From Mermis nigrescens (taxonomy: Eukaryota; Nematoda; Enoplea; Mermithida; Mermithidae): a stretch of 64,000 bases of DNA. Shown piece by piece: positions 23,601-35,742 of this stretch (its first letter is position 1; every line of letters begins with the position of its first letter). The notes below the pieces were generated by a model. That model worked only from the letters and a program-made list of their open reading frames with translations, made no database searches and was not told where the DNA came from. The DNA is taken from assembly GCA_036768485.1 (NCBI GenBank), contig JAVLUZ010000340.1:7331802-7395801 (forward strand), read 5' to 3'. The position numbers and the translations under genes are program-made.

Positions 23601-24136
23601 GATCAGGCCCATATCAGGATTTTTAGGTGAGAATCCAATCTTGGCTTCTTGAACAAATCTCATTTTCTGCATGAAACCTGTGCAGAACAGGAGACAGATG
23701 CAAAATACACTTCAGGCTGTATAAAGACTAAAAATGGAGAATTTTAACTGCGCGCTTAGGACTACATAGATTCTAATTATACTTGAGAGGCGCAAAGCGC
23801 TGCAAATTTTCAGCGATTTCTGGCTAAAAAAGCCAAAGGGGATTGAAAGAAAAAATCGTTCTCACATTTCGTTTTGAGGGCACAGGCCCCCTTTTCCCTA
23901 GATACGGGCGTGCTTTTAGGGCTGGGGTTTGATGAGGCGCACTTAAGTGCCTCCCAGCGGAGTCCAGAACAGAGCCATGGAATTTTTTAGAGAAAGCACT
24001 TCGATTTTCAGTCATAACTTGAAGCTTTTACAAAATCAGCCGAATCACAGTTCAGAATTCACCCTAAAACGTTCATGCCGAACAATTGCTGTCATTCTTG
24101 CTTCTTGAACAAATCTTATTTTATGTATATCGCATG
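23601..24136. other. Non-coding sequence
   Basis: No gene or RNA is recognised. The stretch 23870-23960 (ccccttttccctagatacggg ... gtgcctcccagcggagtcc) resembles 25970-26040, so a dispersed repeat is present. Confidence 0.4.
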
Positions 24137-24144
24137 CTTGGGAC

Positions 24145-25322
24145 CAGGGGCGGATTTAAGGGGGGGGGGCGGGAGGGCGGCCGCCCTATTGACCAAAAAT
24201 ATTTGGCGAGATAAAGAATGGATATGCACAGTGGCGGATCTAGGATTTTCCTAAGGGGTGAGTACCCCTAAGGGGCAGAACCCTGACTTGGGCGGAAAAA
24301 TTAGCCGTTTTAACCCAAAAAATCGCTAAAAATCGCTCAAAACTGCTTAATTTTGCACACCATTTTAGGCACAATGGTGGACGGCCGCCCTCCCGCCCAG
24401 CCCCTAAATCCCGCCCCTGGATATGTAATTCGCCAATGACTTTTGGCCGTCATTGACCATAATTTCTTAAATTTTTCGGTTGCTACGCGCCGGATGACAC
24501 CTATGAATTAATGAAATTTATTTACTTTTTCTTGATGACCTGGAATCACAACTTTTTTTGTATACAGCAAAAATTTTGTCCTGATGAACAAAGACTTTGG
24601 GACCGTCTTTGTACATGAACAAAGATTTTAGGGAAGACAACATACTGCAAAAAAAGGTCTGAAATTCGCAAAAAATTTTTGGGGCTTCATGCTGAAATGA
24701 GTAATTGTGTGTCCTAGATATCTTTATAATAGCAGAAATCGCATTTCGAATGGAAAAATGTCAAATTTTTTGGCGCTTTAAGCCGCTCTTAGACAATTCT
24801 TGATGATTTTTGCCCTCATAAAACCAGGATTGCTTCAAATTACACTATCAAAGGTCGAACAACTCTGTTTTTACCACATTGAAGTCAGCTAACGTACTAT
24901 ATCATAGTACCCGAAAAATTGTGTGTACAAAATGTACAAGGACTATTAGAGGCCATCTTTGAAAATGTACAAACGGACCTTGTACAAAAAACACTGCCTG
25001 AAAGCCATTTTTTGTTCAAAACATTTTTAACAGCAGAACCAGCTATTTTTGCACAATTAAAATTTTCGATGTTTCACATCAAATGCTAAAAATACAGGCA
25101 ATCAAACAGTAAATCATGCTTCTAGATATCTATCTGCCTTAATTTCAGCAAATTTTCCAGCGCTACGCCAGATTTTTCTTAGTGTAAAAGTATACAATGT
25201 AAAACACCAAAAAACGTTATTCCGCGCTTCAAGGGCGAAATTTCTGGACCTATTTTTGACTGTTTTCGGAAAAGTTGGGATATCGCCCCCCCCCTTCTAG
25301 GAAAATCCTAGATCTGCCACTG
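24145..25322. mobile_element. hAT-type MITE Y (CAGGGGCGGATTTA ... TAGATCTGCCACTG)
   Basis: The left end is CAGGGGCGGATTTAAGG and the right end CTAGATCTGCCACTG. Flanks cttgggac (24137-24144) and cctgggac (25323-25330) match 7 of 8. It contains element X (24229-24419) and a block of the TGTACA family (about 24570-25010). Confidence 0.8.
24229..24419. mobile_element. hAT-type MITE X nested in Y
   Basis: The 191-bp element runs from CAGTGGCGGATCTAGG to CCCGCCCCTG, with flanks gatatgca (24221-24228) and gatatgta (24420-24427), 7/8. Its two unlike ends match the two ends of Y in swapped order, so X and Y are the same family in opposite orientation. Confidence 0.82.
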
Positions 25323-25330
25323 CCTGGGAC

Positions 25331-26424
25331 TAAATAGACTCTAATTATATAATTGTGAAATTTGGTGCGAAGCGCCAAATTTTCTGCAATTTTGCTAAAA
25401 AAGGCAAAAGGGATGAAGAAAAAAATCAGTGACATTTAAATAAGGAGAAGGGGGGCATGTGCCCCCAACCCCCCTCCCACCCAGCGATCCCCCTTATATA
25501 CAGGTCTGTCCATGATATTTGCTAAATCTTTCTTAAAAAGAATCATTTCCAGTGAAAAGATTCGAAAACGGTAGATTCATTTTCCATTTTCATTTTCAAT
25601 TTTCCGTATTACAGCTATCCATTTGTCCTTTTTCCTATTTTCGGGTTGTACCCATTTCAAATTTCCAAATTTTAACAACCATTTCCATTTCCATTTTCGT
25701 TTCAGACTTTATAGGCATAGCTAGGATTTTTCCCATGGGAGAGTCCGGAAATTTTATCTTAAAATTCGATAAAAAAGTATAGAAATGCACCCTATGTATA
25801 TAGGTGTCAAAGAATACCCTTTTGACTTTTCTAGTTGTCCTCCAATATTTTAAATGCAAAGAAAGAAATTCTTTTGTTGAAAATTTTCCACACTTGATGC
25901 TTCACACTTTGCAAGTTTTAATACGCAGGTAGGACTCGAGATCAAAGAAAATTTATCTATAGACCTCTCTTTTGGGGCTAGGGGGTCTGGTGTGGTGCGC
26001 TCAATTGTCCCCAGTGGAGTCCGGGGCAGAGCATTGGGAAAATTTCGCAAAAATAGGCACATAAATCTTGAATTTTAACGTTAAAATTTTCAAAAAATCA
26101 TCCGAATCTTGGTCCTAAAACTAGGTGGTGATAGATGAGATAAAATAAATTGGCGCAAAGTGCAGAAGGTTTATGATATTTCCATGCCTAGACATGACTA
26201 AAAATTCTTATACCACATGAGATTTTCAAGGTCGTGATTACTGAAGAAAAGATTTTGTTTGGAAATTTTAATTTGAAAAAAACTTGCATGTTTTTTCTGT
26301 CATTTTACTTGATTAGATAATATGTGAAAATTCAAGTTTCTGCTCATTTGATGCTTAGGCTTAGGCTTATAATATCTAAGAAGGTGTTTTAGGCTGCTTA
26401 AGTCAGAGGTCACTCCTGCTTAGG
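25331..26424. other. Non-coding, low-complexity and repeat fragments
   Basis: About 25550-25700 is runs of ccattttcattttcaattttcc type similar to 22370-22440. About 25970-26040 shares text with 23870-23960. No gene is recognised. Confidence 0.4.
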
Positions 26425-26495
26425 TTGAGGTATATATAGATGCTTAGGTCAATGTATAGATGCTTACGTCGATGTATAGATGCTTAGGTCGACGT
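26425..26495 (+). repeat. Short tandem repeat (TATAGATGCTTAGGTC)
   Basis: Three to four copies of a ~20-bp unit, tatagatgcttaggtcgatg with small changes, lie in tandem. Confidence 0.8.
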
Positions 26496-26734
26496 AAATT
26501 GGGTAGGTGTTATTCTGTTTTCAACTGTTTGAATCTTCAAATGATTGGAACTTTGAGATAATGGAAAAATGCTGTTTGAATTGTTTTAAGTAGAAATCTT
26601 GAAATGCATGTCAGCATTGCTAAAAATAGTAAAATTAAAAAAACATTTCTTGAAAATTAGTGCAAAAAATAACAGAAAATTATTTCTTTTTGGTTTCTGC
26701 GCAGTATAAGTTTATTTTTTGGGCTGAAGTTTCT

Positions 26735-27010
26735 GATATGATTCGGTCGCTGATTCTCGAAAAATGCTTTTTTCTGATAGATTCGAGCATGCTGAGTCAG
26801 CAAAAAACCGTTTTGGGGGCTGACAAATATTTGTGGAGATAGAGCCCTTAAAACTTTCAAAACGTGATAATTTAAATGTTCTTAGGCTCTATCTCCACAA
26901 ATATTCGTCAGCCACCAGAACAGTTTTTTTCTGGACTCAGCGTACTCAAATCTATCAGAAAAAGTATTTTTAGGAAATTCGGAGAAAAATTTCTGAAAAA
27001 AAATTTTGGC
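26735..27010. repeat. Foldback (inverted repeat), ~115-bp arms
   Basis: The left arm at about 26735-26847 (ttctgatagattcgagc ... gtggagatagagcc) is mirrored at about 26885-27005 (ggctctatctccac ... tctatcagaaaaag), with a ~37-bp spacer. Arms differ at several bases, so it is not very recent. Confidence 0.85.
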
Positions 27011-27087
27011 AAATAGGTACTTGCCTACAACTCACCAAACTTGCTTATACAAAGATCTTAGGCTTAGGCTTAGAAAGTGTATTCACA

Positions 27088-27198
27088 TTGGTGCCAGCTG
27101 ATGGTCTAAGCCTGAGACAATTGAGGAGAGCGAGCGAAGTGAGCAGAGCAAATTTTGCCCCAATTGTGTCTTAGACTTAGACCATCAACTGGCACCAA
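27088..27198. repeat. Imperfect palindrome, ~36-bp arms
   Basis: TTGGTGCCAGCTGATGGTC at 27088 pairs with GACCATCAACTGGCACCAA ending at 27198, and the pairing continues inward through aagcctgagacaattg. The ~40-bp loop contains gagcgagcgaagtgagc, a second small palindrome. Confidence 0.85.
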
Positions 27199-27279
27199 TT
27201 TGATATGCCCCACAAGTCCAAATCAATAACCATCATGAATCGTGTACACCCTGCTCGGGCTTTGCTGCATACGCGCAAG

Positions 27280-27399
27280 CATATATGGGCAGCATCAACA
27301 TTCTGGGGGTTCACATAATTTTTGTATTTTTTTTGGAAAAAAGTTTATTTTTTCTTCAATTTTGAAAGAAAATTTTATGCAAAAGCCCCCATTTTTAAC
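27280..27399 (-). mobile_element. Partial family M MITE
   Basis: The left end (catatatgggcagcatcaac, then attctgggggt) matches the family. The rest is diverged and stops at the hAT element that begins at 27408. Confidence 0.6.
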
Positions 27400-27407
27400 A
27401 TTTCTAC

Positions 27408-30400
27408 TAGTGATTGACTGGGGCCCCAGCAATCCCCGGCCATTTTTCAGCATCCCCGGCATTGGCCGGGGCAAGGTCAAAAAATAGCCGGGGCTGGGAA
27501 AAATTTTAGTAGTAATTCGTATTTTGTACAGGCTGTGATACTGGCACTTATTAATCAATGAGCAAGTGTTAATTTTGAGAACTGTACTGATTAGACCATA
27601 TGTATACTTACTTAGTCCTTGTTATAACTTTGCAACTGTGTATAAATGAGCTTTTACTGAATAAATATTCGGGAAAATTGGCATCTTTTCGATTCCTCAA
27701 CTTATTTAAACTAAATAGTACTTTTAACTCATTCATTCATAGCTATGGCTAAAAGATTTAGAGTTGACAAATGCGTTCTATTTCTAGTTGGAAACTGTAC
27801 GTTTTCAACAAACTACTTCTACAAAAAACACTTTTACATTTAATTGGATGGGAACCATGTGCTTTAAAACGCGTTTCTTGTGTAATAGTTATTAGGATGA
27901 AGGTTAATTATAGGCGAATGTAAACTACGCTGCAGAATTGTGTCCGATCCGATAAACTAAATATGTCTCAAATAGTATCCTAAGGTCCAGAGTTGAGGGA
28001 GGGGTGAAATCCCAAATTGGACAACCAGAAAATTAAGTGGCGGACTATTATACACCGACTCTATTTTGTTGTAGGAGCTTCTTGTGCTTGCACAAAAATC
28101 TCCGAAAAGGTCTTTGTATGAGCTAACAAATTTTTGTTGTTATATTATATAAATATATTTTTAAACATACACATTTTTGCATACTATCAATATGTGACAG
28201 TGTTTTTTGTACAATGTACCTTTGCATATACATGAACAAAGATGGTACCCAAACACGGTTTTTTTGTATTCGGCAAAGATTTTTTGCGATGTACAAAGAC
28301 TTTTGGGGACCGTCTTTGTACATGTACAAAGATTTTTGGGACGACAAAAATTGCAAAAAAGGTCTAAAATTCGAAAAAATTTTGGCGCTTTGCGCCGAAA
28401 TGAGTAATTGTGTGTTCTATATATCTTTATAATGGCAGAAATTGCATTTCAAAAGTAAAAATGTTAAATCTTTTGGCGCTTCTGCGCCGTGTCAAGACGA
28501 TTCTTAGTGATTTTTGCCCTTAGAAACCCGGAAATTAGCTAAAACACACTACGAAAAGTCGAAGAACTCTGTTTTTACACAATAAAAGCGCTGCTGTACC
28601 ATATTATAATACCCCAAAAATTTTGTGTGTACCAAATGTACAAAGATTTTTAGGAAGACAAAACTGTAAGAAGGTGTAAAATTCCCAGAATTTTTGGCGC
28701 TTTGCGCCGAACTGATAAATTGTTTGTCCTATATATCTTTAAAATGGCAGAATTTGCATTTAGAATGGAAAAATGTCAACATTTTTTGGTGCTTCATGCC
28801 GTTTTCAGATAATTTTTAGTAATTTTTGGCATGCGTCAGAAACCCAGAAATTAGCTAAAATAAACTACCAAAGATCAAAAACCCTGTTTTACCACACTAA
28901 AATCGCTACTGTACTATATTATAGTACACAGAAATTTGCATGTACAAAAAGTACAAAGACTTTTGGGGACCATCTTTGTGCATGTACAAACGGACCTTGT
29001 ACAAAAAAAACACTGTACCCAAAAGTCTTTGTACATTTGGTACCAGTGTTTTTTGTAGGTACACACTTTGTTTGTGCATGTACAAAGATCGTTCCCAAAA
29101 GTCTTTGTATATTTTGTACACACAAATTTTTGGTTACTATAATATGGTACAGTAGCGATCTCAGTGTGGTAAAACAGGGTCTCTTGACTTTTGATTGTAT
29201 ATTTTAGCTAATTTCTGGGTTTCTAACGCCAAAAATTACTAAAATTGTCTCAAAACGGAGGAAGCACCTGAAAATTTGACATTTTTCCATTGTAATATAC
29301 AAATTTTGCCATTTTAAAGATATATAGGACAGACAATTTTTCATATCGGAGCAAAGTGCCGGAAATTTTTGGAATTTTACACCTTTTTATAATTTTTATC
29401 TTCCCAAAAATCTTTGTACATGTACAAAGATAGTCCTGAAAAGTCGTTGTACATCGTGAAAAATCTTTGGCAAATACATTAAAAAAAATGTTTTGTACAT
29501 GCAAATTTTTGTATACTTCAATATAGTACAGTGACGATTTCAGTGTGGTAGAACATAGTTTTTCGACCTTTAGTAGTGTATTTGACTAATTTTTGGGTTT
29601 CTGAATATTTGACATTTTTTCATTTTTCCATTCTAAGCGCAGTGTTGCTTATTACAAGATTTAATTTGCATATTACAATTTCGTAATATTTCTGATTTTG
29701 TTGTACAACTTGTTTTAGCTTTCTCAGTCAAGTTTTATGTGTGAATACCATCAAAAGCTCATTAAAATTTTGGCACTTTGCGCCGAACTAATATTATCAA
29801 CTAAATTCAGGCCGAATTATCACATTTAGAAGCACGGTCTTTTTGTATTCTGTGAAGACTTTTGCTGATGTACAAAGACGTTTCAGGACCATCTTTGTAC
29901 ACGTACAAAGATTTTTGAAGAACAAAAACTGTAAAAAGGAGTAGAATTGCTTATTGCAAATTCTGCTATTTTGAAGATTTTTAGGGGGTAAGCGGCTGCA
30001 AAATTGAGCCGCTTACACCCCTTTCCTCTGAAAATGGCCGAGAAATATACATGTGACAGGGGTTTGGGCCATCCCCCATCCACGCTTTGAAGCCCCAAAC
30101 TTCCTTGAAAGTCAGAAAATATTTGACCACCCTCCCCATTTTTTGGCAAAAACCTGCGCTTTTTGGCTTCGCTAACCCCTCCTTCTAAAAATGGTGAGGG
30201 ACCCTTACCCTAGATTTCTAGGCGTTACATGTATACCGAGGGACCTGACAAAATTTTCAGCGATTACATGCATGTTTTATAGTGATACTTTATCTATTTA
30301 CTCTAGCTAACATCCTAAAATAATGTATCACTTCATGAAATTCTAATAGTTAGGTACACTTTTGCCATACTAAAAATTAAGCTCGAAAAATTCAAAAGGT

Positions 30401-30889
30401 TTTCACCAAAAATCGTCTGACAATGACTTGTGTCTTGGACCCTGAGGGGGTAATACCCTCCCCCTTATGGGAATGTGTGATGTCTCATTTATTTCATCCA
30501 ATACCTATTGCATCCAATCGCTACAGCAGCAGTAGCAGTAGCGAAGATTCAAATGATATAGAGTGTGCTAATAGCAGCTACATAGACTTTATTGATGATT
30601 CAGACAATGAAACACTAAACTAAATTTGTTTCTTGTGACATAAATAGTAATAAAACTTGATATGAAAAGGCGCATCTAACTTTGCGCTTGCCATTTACTA
30701 CTGAATGGAGCAGTCGTTCATTATTTCTTTCCCTATGCCCACCCCAAGTATGTGTCATGCAATAATATTTTCCTTGTCTGACCCCGGTTAGCCCCTGCCC
30801 CGGCCCTGGTCCCCGCCGGAGCCGTGGATTTTTCTTCAGCCCCGGTTTCGCCCCGGCCCCGGCCAAAAAGTCGCCCCGGTCAATCACTA
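27408..30889. mobile_element. hAT-like element, 3.48 kb
   Basis: Termini TAGTGATTGACTGGGGC (27408) and CCCCGGTCAATCACTA (to 30889) are inverted repeats, and ATTTCTAC is duplicated perfectly at 27400-27407 and 30890-30897. Both ends carry CCCCGGCC-type subterminal repeats. I see no hAT transposase inside; the largest open stretch near the right end (30423-30623) codes a Ser-rich acidic peptide of unknown nature. A long foldback (28100-29900) sits in the middle and is probably a later insertion. Confidence 0.9.
28100..29900. repeat. Long foldback of the TGTACA / GGCGCTTTGCGCC family
   Basis: About 28610-29020 is mirrored by about 29030-29470: blocks ggcgctttgcgcc, ctatatatctttaaaatggcagaatttgc, cagaaacccagaaattagc, ccacactaaaatcgctactgtac and gtacaaagacttttgggga appear in order and then in reverse complement. 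Arms of ~400 bp meet around 29025. More copies lie at both sides. No protein is evident; apparent frames here are by-products of the repeat. Confidence 0.82.
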
Positions 30890-32622
30890 ATTTCTACATT
30901 AAAGTTCCGACGTTAAAAAGCGTAAAAACACTGTTCTTGGGAAAATTGATTAGAACCCATATTAGAAAAAATTCCTTTTTCTGTAATCTGCGACCTTGAA
31001 AATGGCAGAAAAGTACGTTTTCAGTGAAAATTGGAAATTTTTGACAAACTGCAACCCGAATTTTGAATGCTCGTCTTGTGTTGTCATGCTAAGCAGTTTT
31101 AAAAAACGCAATCTGTACAAAGCGCACGAATTTTCTGCATATTTTTCAATTTTTATTGACTAGAATTGTTCGCAAACAGGTAATCTTCTAATGGTGACAA
31201 ACGCTTTGTAGCTCTGTTACCAACCACTAGATAGGATAATGGCCAAAACCAGGAATTTCTTGGCTGATTGTCAAAAAATCGTCGCAGAACAGCGTCACGC
31301 AATCGCGTAGCTCTATTTCTATAACTTCAAAATTTTCCTCAGGGGGAACCCCTCCCCTGGTTACGCCAGTGACTACGCCGTGAAATAACATAAAAATTAA
31401 GGAAACTTTGGGGCTTGAAATAAACGTCGTGTTAGTGATCAGCAGCCTCAATTTACTCCATTAAATAATTTTGTAAAAATTTTTTGTCAAAATACAGCAT
31501 CTCCTAAACTCCACAGATAACGACGTTGGTGCCAGCATTCAAAATAAGCCTCAGAAATAGAATACGGCGACGAGCGGGGCGGGAAACGATTAAGGGAACG
31601 AGCTACCCACAAAACGAATAACGTATGATGGCTCAATTTTAATAAACATACACGCTTAAGCCATTGGGAAGATCCGGCGCAGCTTAGTTACAACTTTGGA
31701 ACTACCTGTCCAACGACAGCATCTAAAGAAACAATTTGAGGTCTATTGCTTGCATTGCAAATTGAAATGCAATCTGTTGTTTTCCTACAGTACATATATC
31801 TCTTCGCACAAATTCTTTATAAGATTATTACTTTTTAACAATGTTTGAATGTGAACAAATGTTCTCTGCACCTGCTGCGACGGGGAACAGAAATATGCTA
31901 TAGCGCACAACTTTTACCCGCATAGTTTGTAATAGTAACCCGAAGATTGTTCCATTTCCGCTCTACGATTAATTACTGTGACAAAATATTTTATGTTTCT
32001 GGTTGTTACTGAAGTTTTGTTAAATGTGCTGAGCAGATTAAACCATGAGAGCTGAAGAGGTAATTATACTATGTTTCGCATACATATTTTTGTGCATAAA
32101 TTTTTTGAATTTTCTAAAGTTAGCCGACGGATTACGATAATTATGTAGTAGTGGAGCTATACCCCTTTTTGCTACGTTTTTCGTTCTCGTGGTTCATCTG
32201 TGTTTCGTCATCGGTCATTCATACTTTTATCATGCAAACGCCGATTATTCATTGCAACGCTAAGCAAAGATTTTATCTGGGACTCTATGTGACAATGGTT
32301 GCAAGTATCTTTCAGACACTGAGCAACAGTCATTTTCCCCAGGACCAATTGAGATCGGTACTTGCTGAAATGAGATTTGATACCAAATTAATTGCATTAT
32401 TCTAACATACTACCGTGTAAAATAATAACGTAATTTTTCATCATTATGCAGTTGTACATATGCCTATTTATTTTTCCCGGATAAATTAACGTCCGTGTTT
32501 CTGTTTCGTCTCTATATTGATTTATCCTTGCGTTTTTCTCCTAATATTGGTGTTCTTTTCCATATTAATCAGTCAAGTAGTAAATTCATTTTCCGTTAAG
32601 TCGGCTATATCTCGACTAGGTC
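30890..32622. other. Non-coding; end of a GGCGTAACCAGGG-type element
   Basis: Near 31340-31370 the text ggggaacccctcccctggttacgccagtg looks like the end of a hAT MITE (CACTGGCGTAACCAGG). A frame at 32151-32405 begins with a hydrophobic stretch but matches nothing I know and has no splice or codon support, so I do not call it a gene. Confidence 0.4.
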
Positions 32623-33165
32623 CGCTCGCGCTTTTGAATGTATTTGATTTAACATGCGCTAGAGCTTTAATCATTTTATTTTATTAATTTGTCAACAACG
32701 TTATTTAGAAGTAACCTATGTATAGGTACCGTGAATAGCACAGCGTTGCGGAGTGAATCTTCAAATTGAGAGTCAATTTTGAGAGGTGAATTATCTTTTC
32801 ATATTTCTTTCCAAAGAAATTCATATCTAAAATTATTAAAAACATTCCATAATTTTTATTTGATAATGACTGGCAGGCGTAGAGCTCTTTGTTGTTTGAA
32901 ACAAGTTCCCGGGTGCTATTAGGAACCAAAATATTCCCGAACAGCTTGACATAAGCTAAGTTAATTTATCAACTTGAGATTTTCTTGGGTTTTGGGAGAA
33001 GATCAACTGATCTTGCGAGCAAGTTCTGGGGTTACATAAGTAACTAAGAGTTAGGAAACTAGGGCACAGCTGCTTAGATCTCCGACCAGGAGCGGTCAGC
33101 AATTTAGGACCAAGGAGATTAAGCCGAAAGTCTTGAGGGTCGTTTTGGTTGATTTTGGCGTAAAT
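32623..33165. repeat. Direct repeat A (~0.54 kb), left copy
   Basis: It matches 57668-58201 in the same orientation, from ctcgcgcttttga to tttggcgt, with scattered differences and small gaps (roughly 90% by eye). The pair flanks the whole 24-kb nest. It may be LTRs of an old element, an ancient tandem duplication, or two insertions of one repeat. Confidence 0.8.
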
Positions 33166-33782
33166 CTCGACTATAGTCTGTTTCATTTATTCGAGAGCTT
33201 TTCAATTAATTTTTTTAAGGGCTACAGTAAGCGAAACAAAACGAATTACTGTAATTCAGCAGATCAGCTCAGTGAGGGCGAATGGCTGGAATTATTCCAT
33301 TTTCAATGCACTAATCCGCCCTAAAAAATTTAATTTAAGCATATAATCAGTGCTAGGACATACTACAGTACGTGCGCTAGACAAAAAGCAGTCGGGTGTA
33401 GCATTGGCAAAAGTCCCGGAAAAAAGACTACTGGACTATTGTCCGGACTACAAACCCAATTTTAAAGACTACCGGACTATGGTCCGGACTGTGATCCTTA
33501 AAAAGACTGGTCCGGACCACAGTCCTTCAATGCTCTGTTACTATGTACATATGTTGATTTTATTTCTTATCAAATTTTATCCAGTCTGCTACAAACTTTA
33601 TCAGTGTATTTATTCAGTTATCAAACAACAATCATATATCAATCATACAACTGAAAAATAAATCGAAATCATATTTAAAAAATACCTTTCTCCATTTGAT
33701 CATCACTTAAATTGTGACGGTTTTTCTCCAAAATCAAACTCGCCCGGCTGGAAATGCATCCACATTAGTGTTGGCAAAACGT

Positions 33783-34100
33783 GAACGAGAATGAAAGAAG
33801 GAACGATTGTTCTAGTTCCCGTTATCGTTAACAAAACGAGAACAATAATGTTTTTGGAACGATTTGGTTTACCGTTAACAGAACGAGTAATGAGCATCTT
33901 TAACGAGAATGGGAACAATAATGCCTTCTGGAACGGCTTCATTTATCGTTAACGGAATGATAATTGATCATCGTTAATGAGAATTAGAACGAAAATGTTT
34001 TAGGAACGCTATGAATTTTCGTTAAAAGAACAATAATTGATCGTCATTAACAAGAACGAAAACGAAAAAGCTCTTCGGAACGGTCTTGATTATTGTTCCA
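33783..34100 (+). repeat. Left subterminal array of the inner hAT
   Basis: About five degenerate ~66-bp units contain tatcgttaacggaacgataattgatcatcgttaa-type and gaacgaaaatgttttggaacg-type text. They match the right array at 55208-55530 and are probably transposase-binding sites. Confidence 0.85.
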
Positions 34101-34240
34101 AATGATCCTTAAGTCAGTAATTTCATAGGTAAAACTTACATGCTTAACAACTGTATGTTTGTTTTTGTGAATTTTTTGAATGCGTTACTTCACGCATGCA
34201 TTTCATTCCTGCTCTTCTGCATTATTAAGTGATAGTTTTA

Positions 34241-34441
34241 ATGGAGGATGATAATATGGATATGTGTAGTGAGTGAGTCTACTGAGCTAAGCAGATTCTG
34301 TATTGGAAGCTGATATCATAAGTGGGGATGAAGCGGTAGATAGTGGTCATACGTTTGATAAAGAAAGCCCAAAGAAGGATTCACGCCCGAAAAAGGGGAG
34401 GATACCGCTGGACAAAATACATTCGTTTTTCATTTAGGTAC
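34241..34441 (+). pseudogene. hAT transposase N-terminal remnant
   Basis: An ATG at 34241 opens an acidic peptide; after two stops and a frame change, the stretch at about 34289-34438 (acidic, then a basic KKDSRPKKGRIP patch) stays open to a TAG. An acidic then basic lead-in is common ahead of the BED zinc finger of hAT transposases. The finger itself is not visible before the retroelement insertion. The call rests mainly on its place inside the hAT ends. Confidence 0.45.
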
Positions 34442-34684
34442 CTACATAGGTACCTAACTGGTTTCATTTTGTTCAGAATCGTACCTACAGAACTCCAAAA
34501 TTGGGAAAGGGGTCTGGTCAATGCACGGACATTAGGGGGCGGGGGCTGTCAGCTTCACTTTTTTTCTGGAAGTGCTGTAAAATGACCCAAAAATGGACGA
34601 AATGGATAGATTTTGCTATGAAACATACATTTTTGAGCATTTTAAACTGACCATGCGTAGGATTTCTTTCCACCTTCAAACAAG

Positions 34685-35731
34685 TGTAAATGTAGCGGTG
34701 CCCTATGCGAACAAGGACGACATAGGACACATACATTGCCTTCGAGATTTACCTAGGTACGTAGGTACTTAAGTCTACGCTTAGTGCTAGTCCCGATCGC
34801 GCGGCTCTGGATGGCTTTCGATCTTTGGACCCTTAGAAACCTTACGGCTTCGATCCCCTCAGCCCTAATATTGCTGGCCGCTTTTATGTCAGGTGATCTC
34901 AGCAGCTACGCCCTAATACCTAAGGCTACCTACCTAGTCTCGGTATTTACCGCGGAGGTCAGTTGACCTATCTCAAGCTCAAGTTGTTTATTTAACTTAT
35001 TTTCAATCAGTGCCTGATTCGAAATGTTTTTGGTTCCTAATATGTGTAGCACGCTGAACTATGAAAACAACAACAACGAGCTCTATGCTGATCAATCATC
35101 TTTAAGGGATTAAATAATATTTTTGATCAATGCTTGGCTTGAGAAATAAATTATGATTTCCAAATAAAATAAAGTATCATTCGAAATTTACCTATCAGTC
35201 CACTAAGATGGGAAGAAGTCCTCGACGTGTAGAAGCCCGACCTAACCCTCGGTATAACCAGAAACCACTGGGTAGGTTTTCTCTATTTTAATTGGATGAA
35301 GAATTCACGGCCTATAGCTGGACAACAAGCAAGAAGAAAACAAAAATGTACGGACTATATCAACGTACGACTGGCAAATGAAAAAGCCAACCGCCAGACT
35401 AAACTACAACAATAAGTACACTGGCCTCAAGGACCATTACAGTAAAATTAAACAAAGATAAATTTAACATAATACTGATAAGTTTTTATCTCAGATCGAA
35501 TGTTCTCGATTACACAAGCGGTATGCATGAAACAATTACTATTATCATACATAACTCTATGCTACCGGACAAGTATCTAGATGTTTTGTGTGAAAATTTG
35601 GGGAAATAATGGGAAGACCAAGGCATAGCCCACAATGCACTATCATAGATATAGCTACTAGTATTGGCTGTGTTATGGCTATAGCGAACTGCTAAGGCAG
35701 GTTCGCCTACCGTGTAACTCTCACAGTTACA
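34685..35731 (-). repeat. 3' LTR of the 14.3-kb gypsy element
   Basis: The 1047-bp repeat matches 47895-48939 in the same orientation. The left edge is fixed by the CAAG duplication and the TGTAA start, the right edge by the TTACA end next to the polypurine tract. It contains tandem-like aggtaggta text near 34750. Confidence 0.93.
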
Positions 35732-35742
35732 CTCCCCCTCGT
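35732..35742 (-). promoter_or_regulatory. Polypurine tract of the gypsy element
   Basis: On the minus strand CGAGGGGGAG lies directly before the 3' LTR start (TGTAAC). A purine run at this place primes plus-strand DNA synthesis in LTR retroelements. It supports the assigned orientation and LTR edge. Confidence 0.8.

Noticed and set aside
32151..32405. A small secreted protein gene with a hydrophobic start
   Set aside because: No homology, promoter, splice or conservation evidence; such frames are expected by chance.
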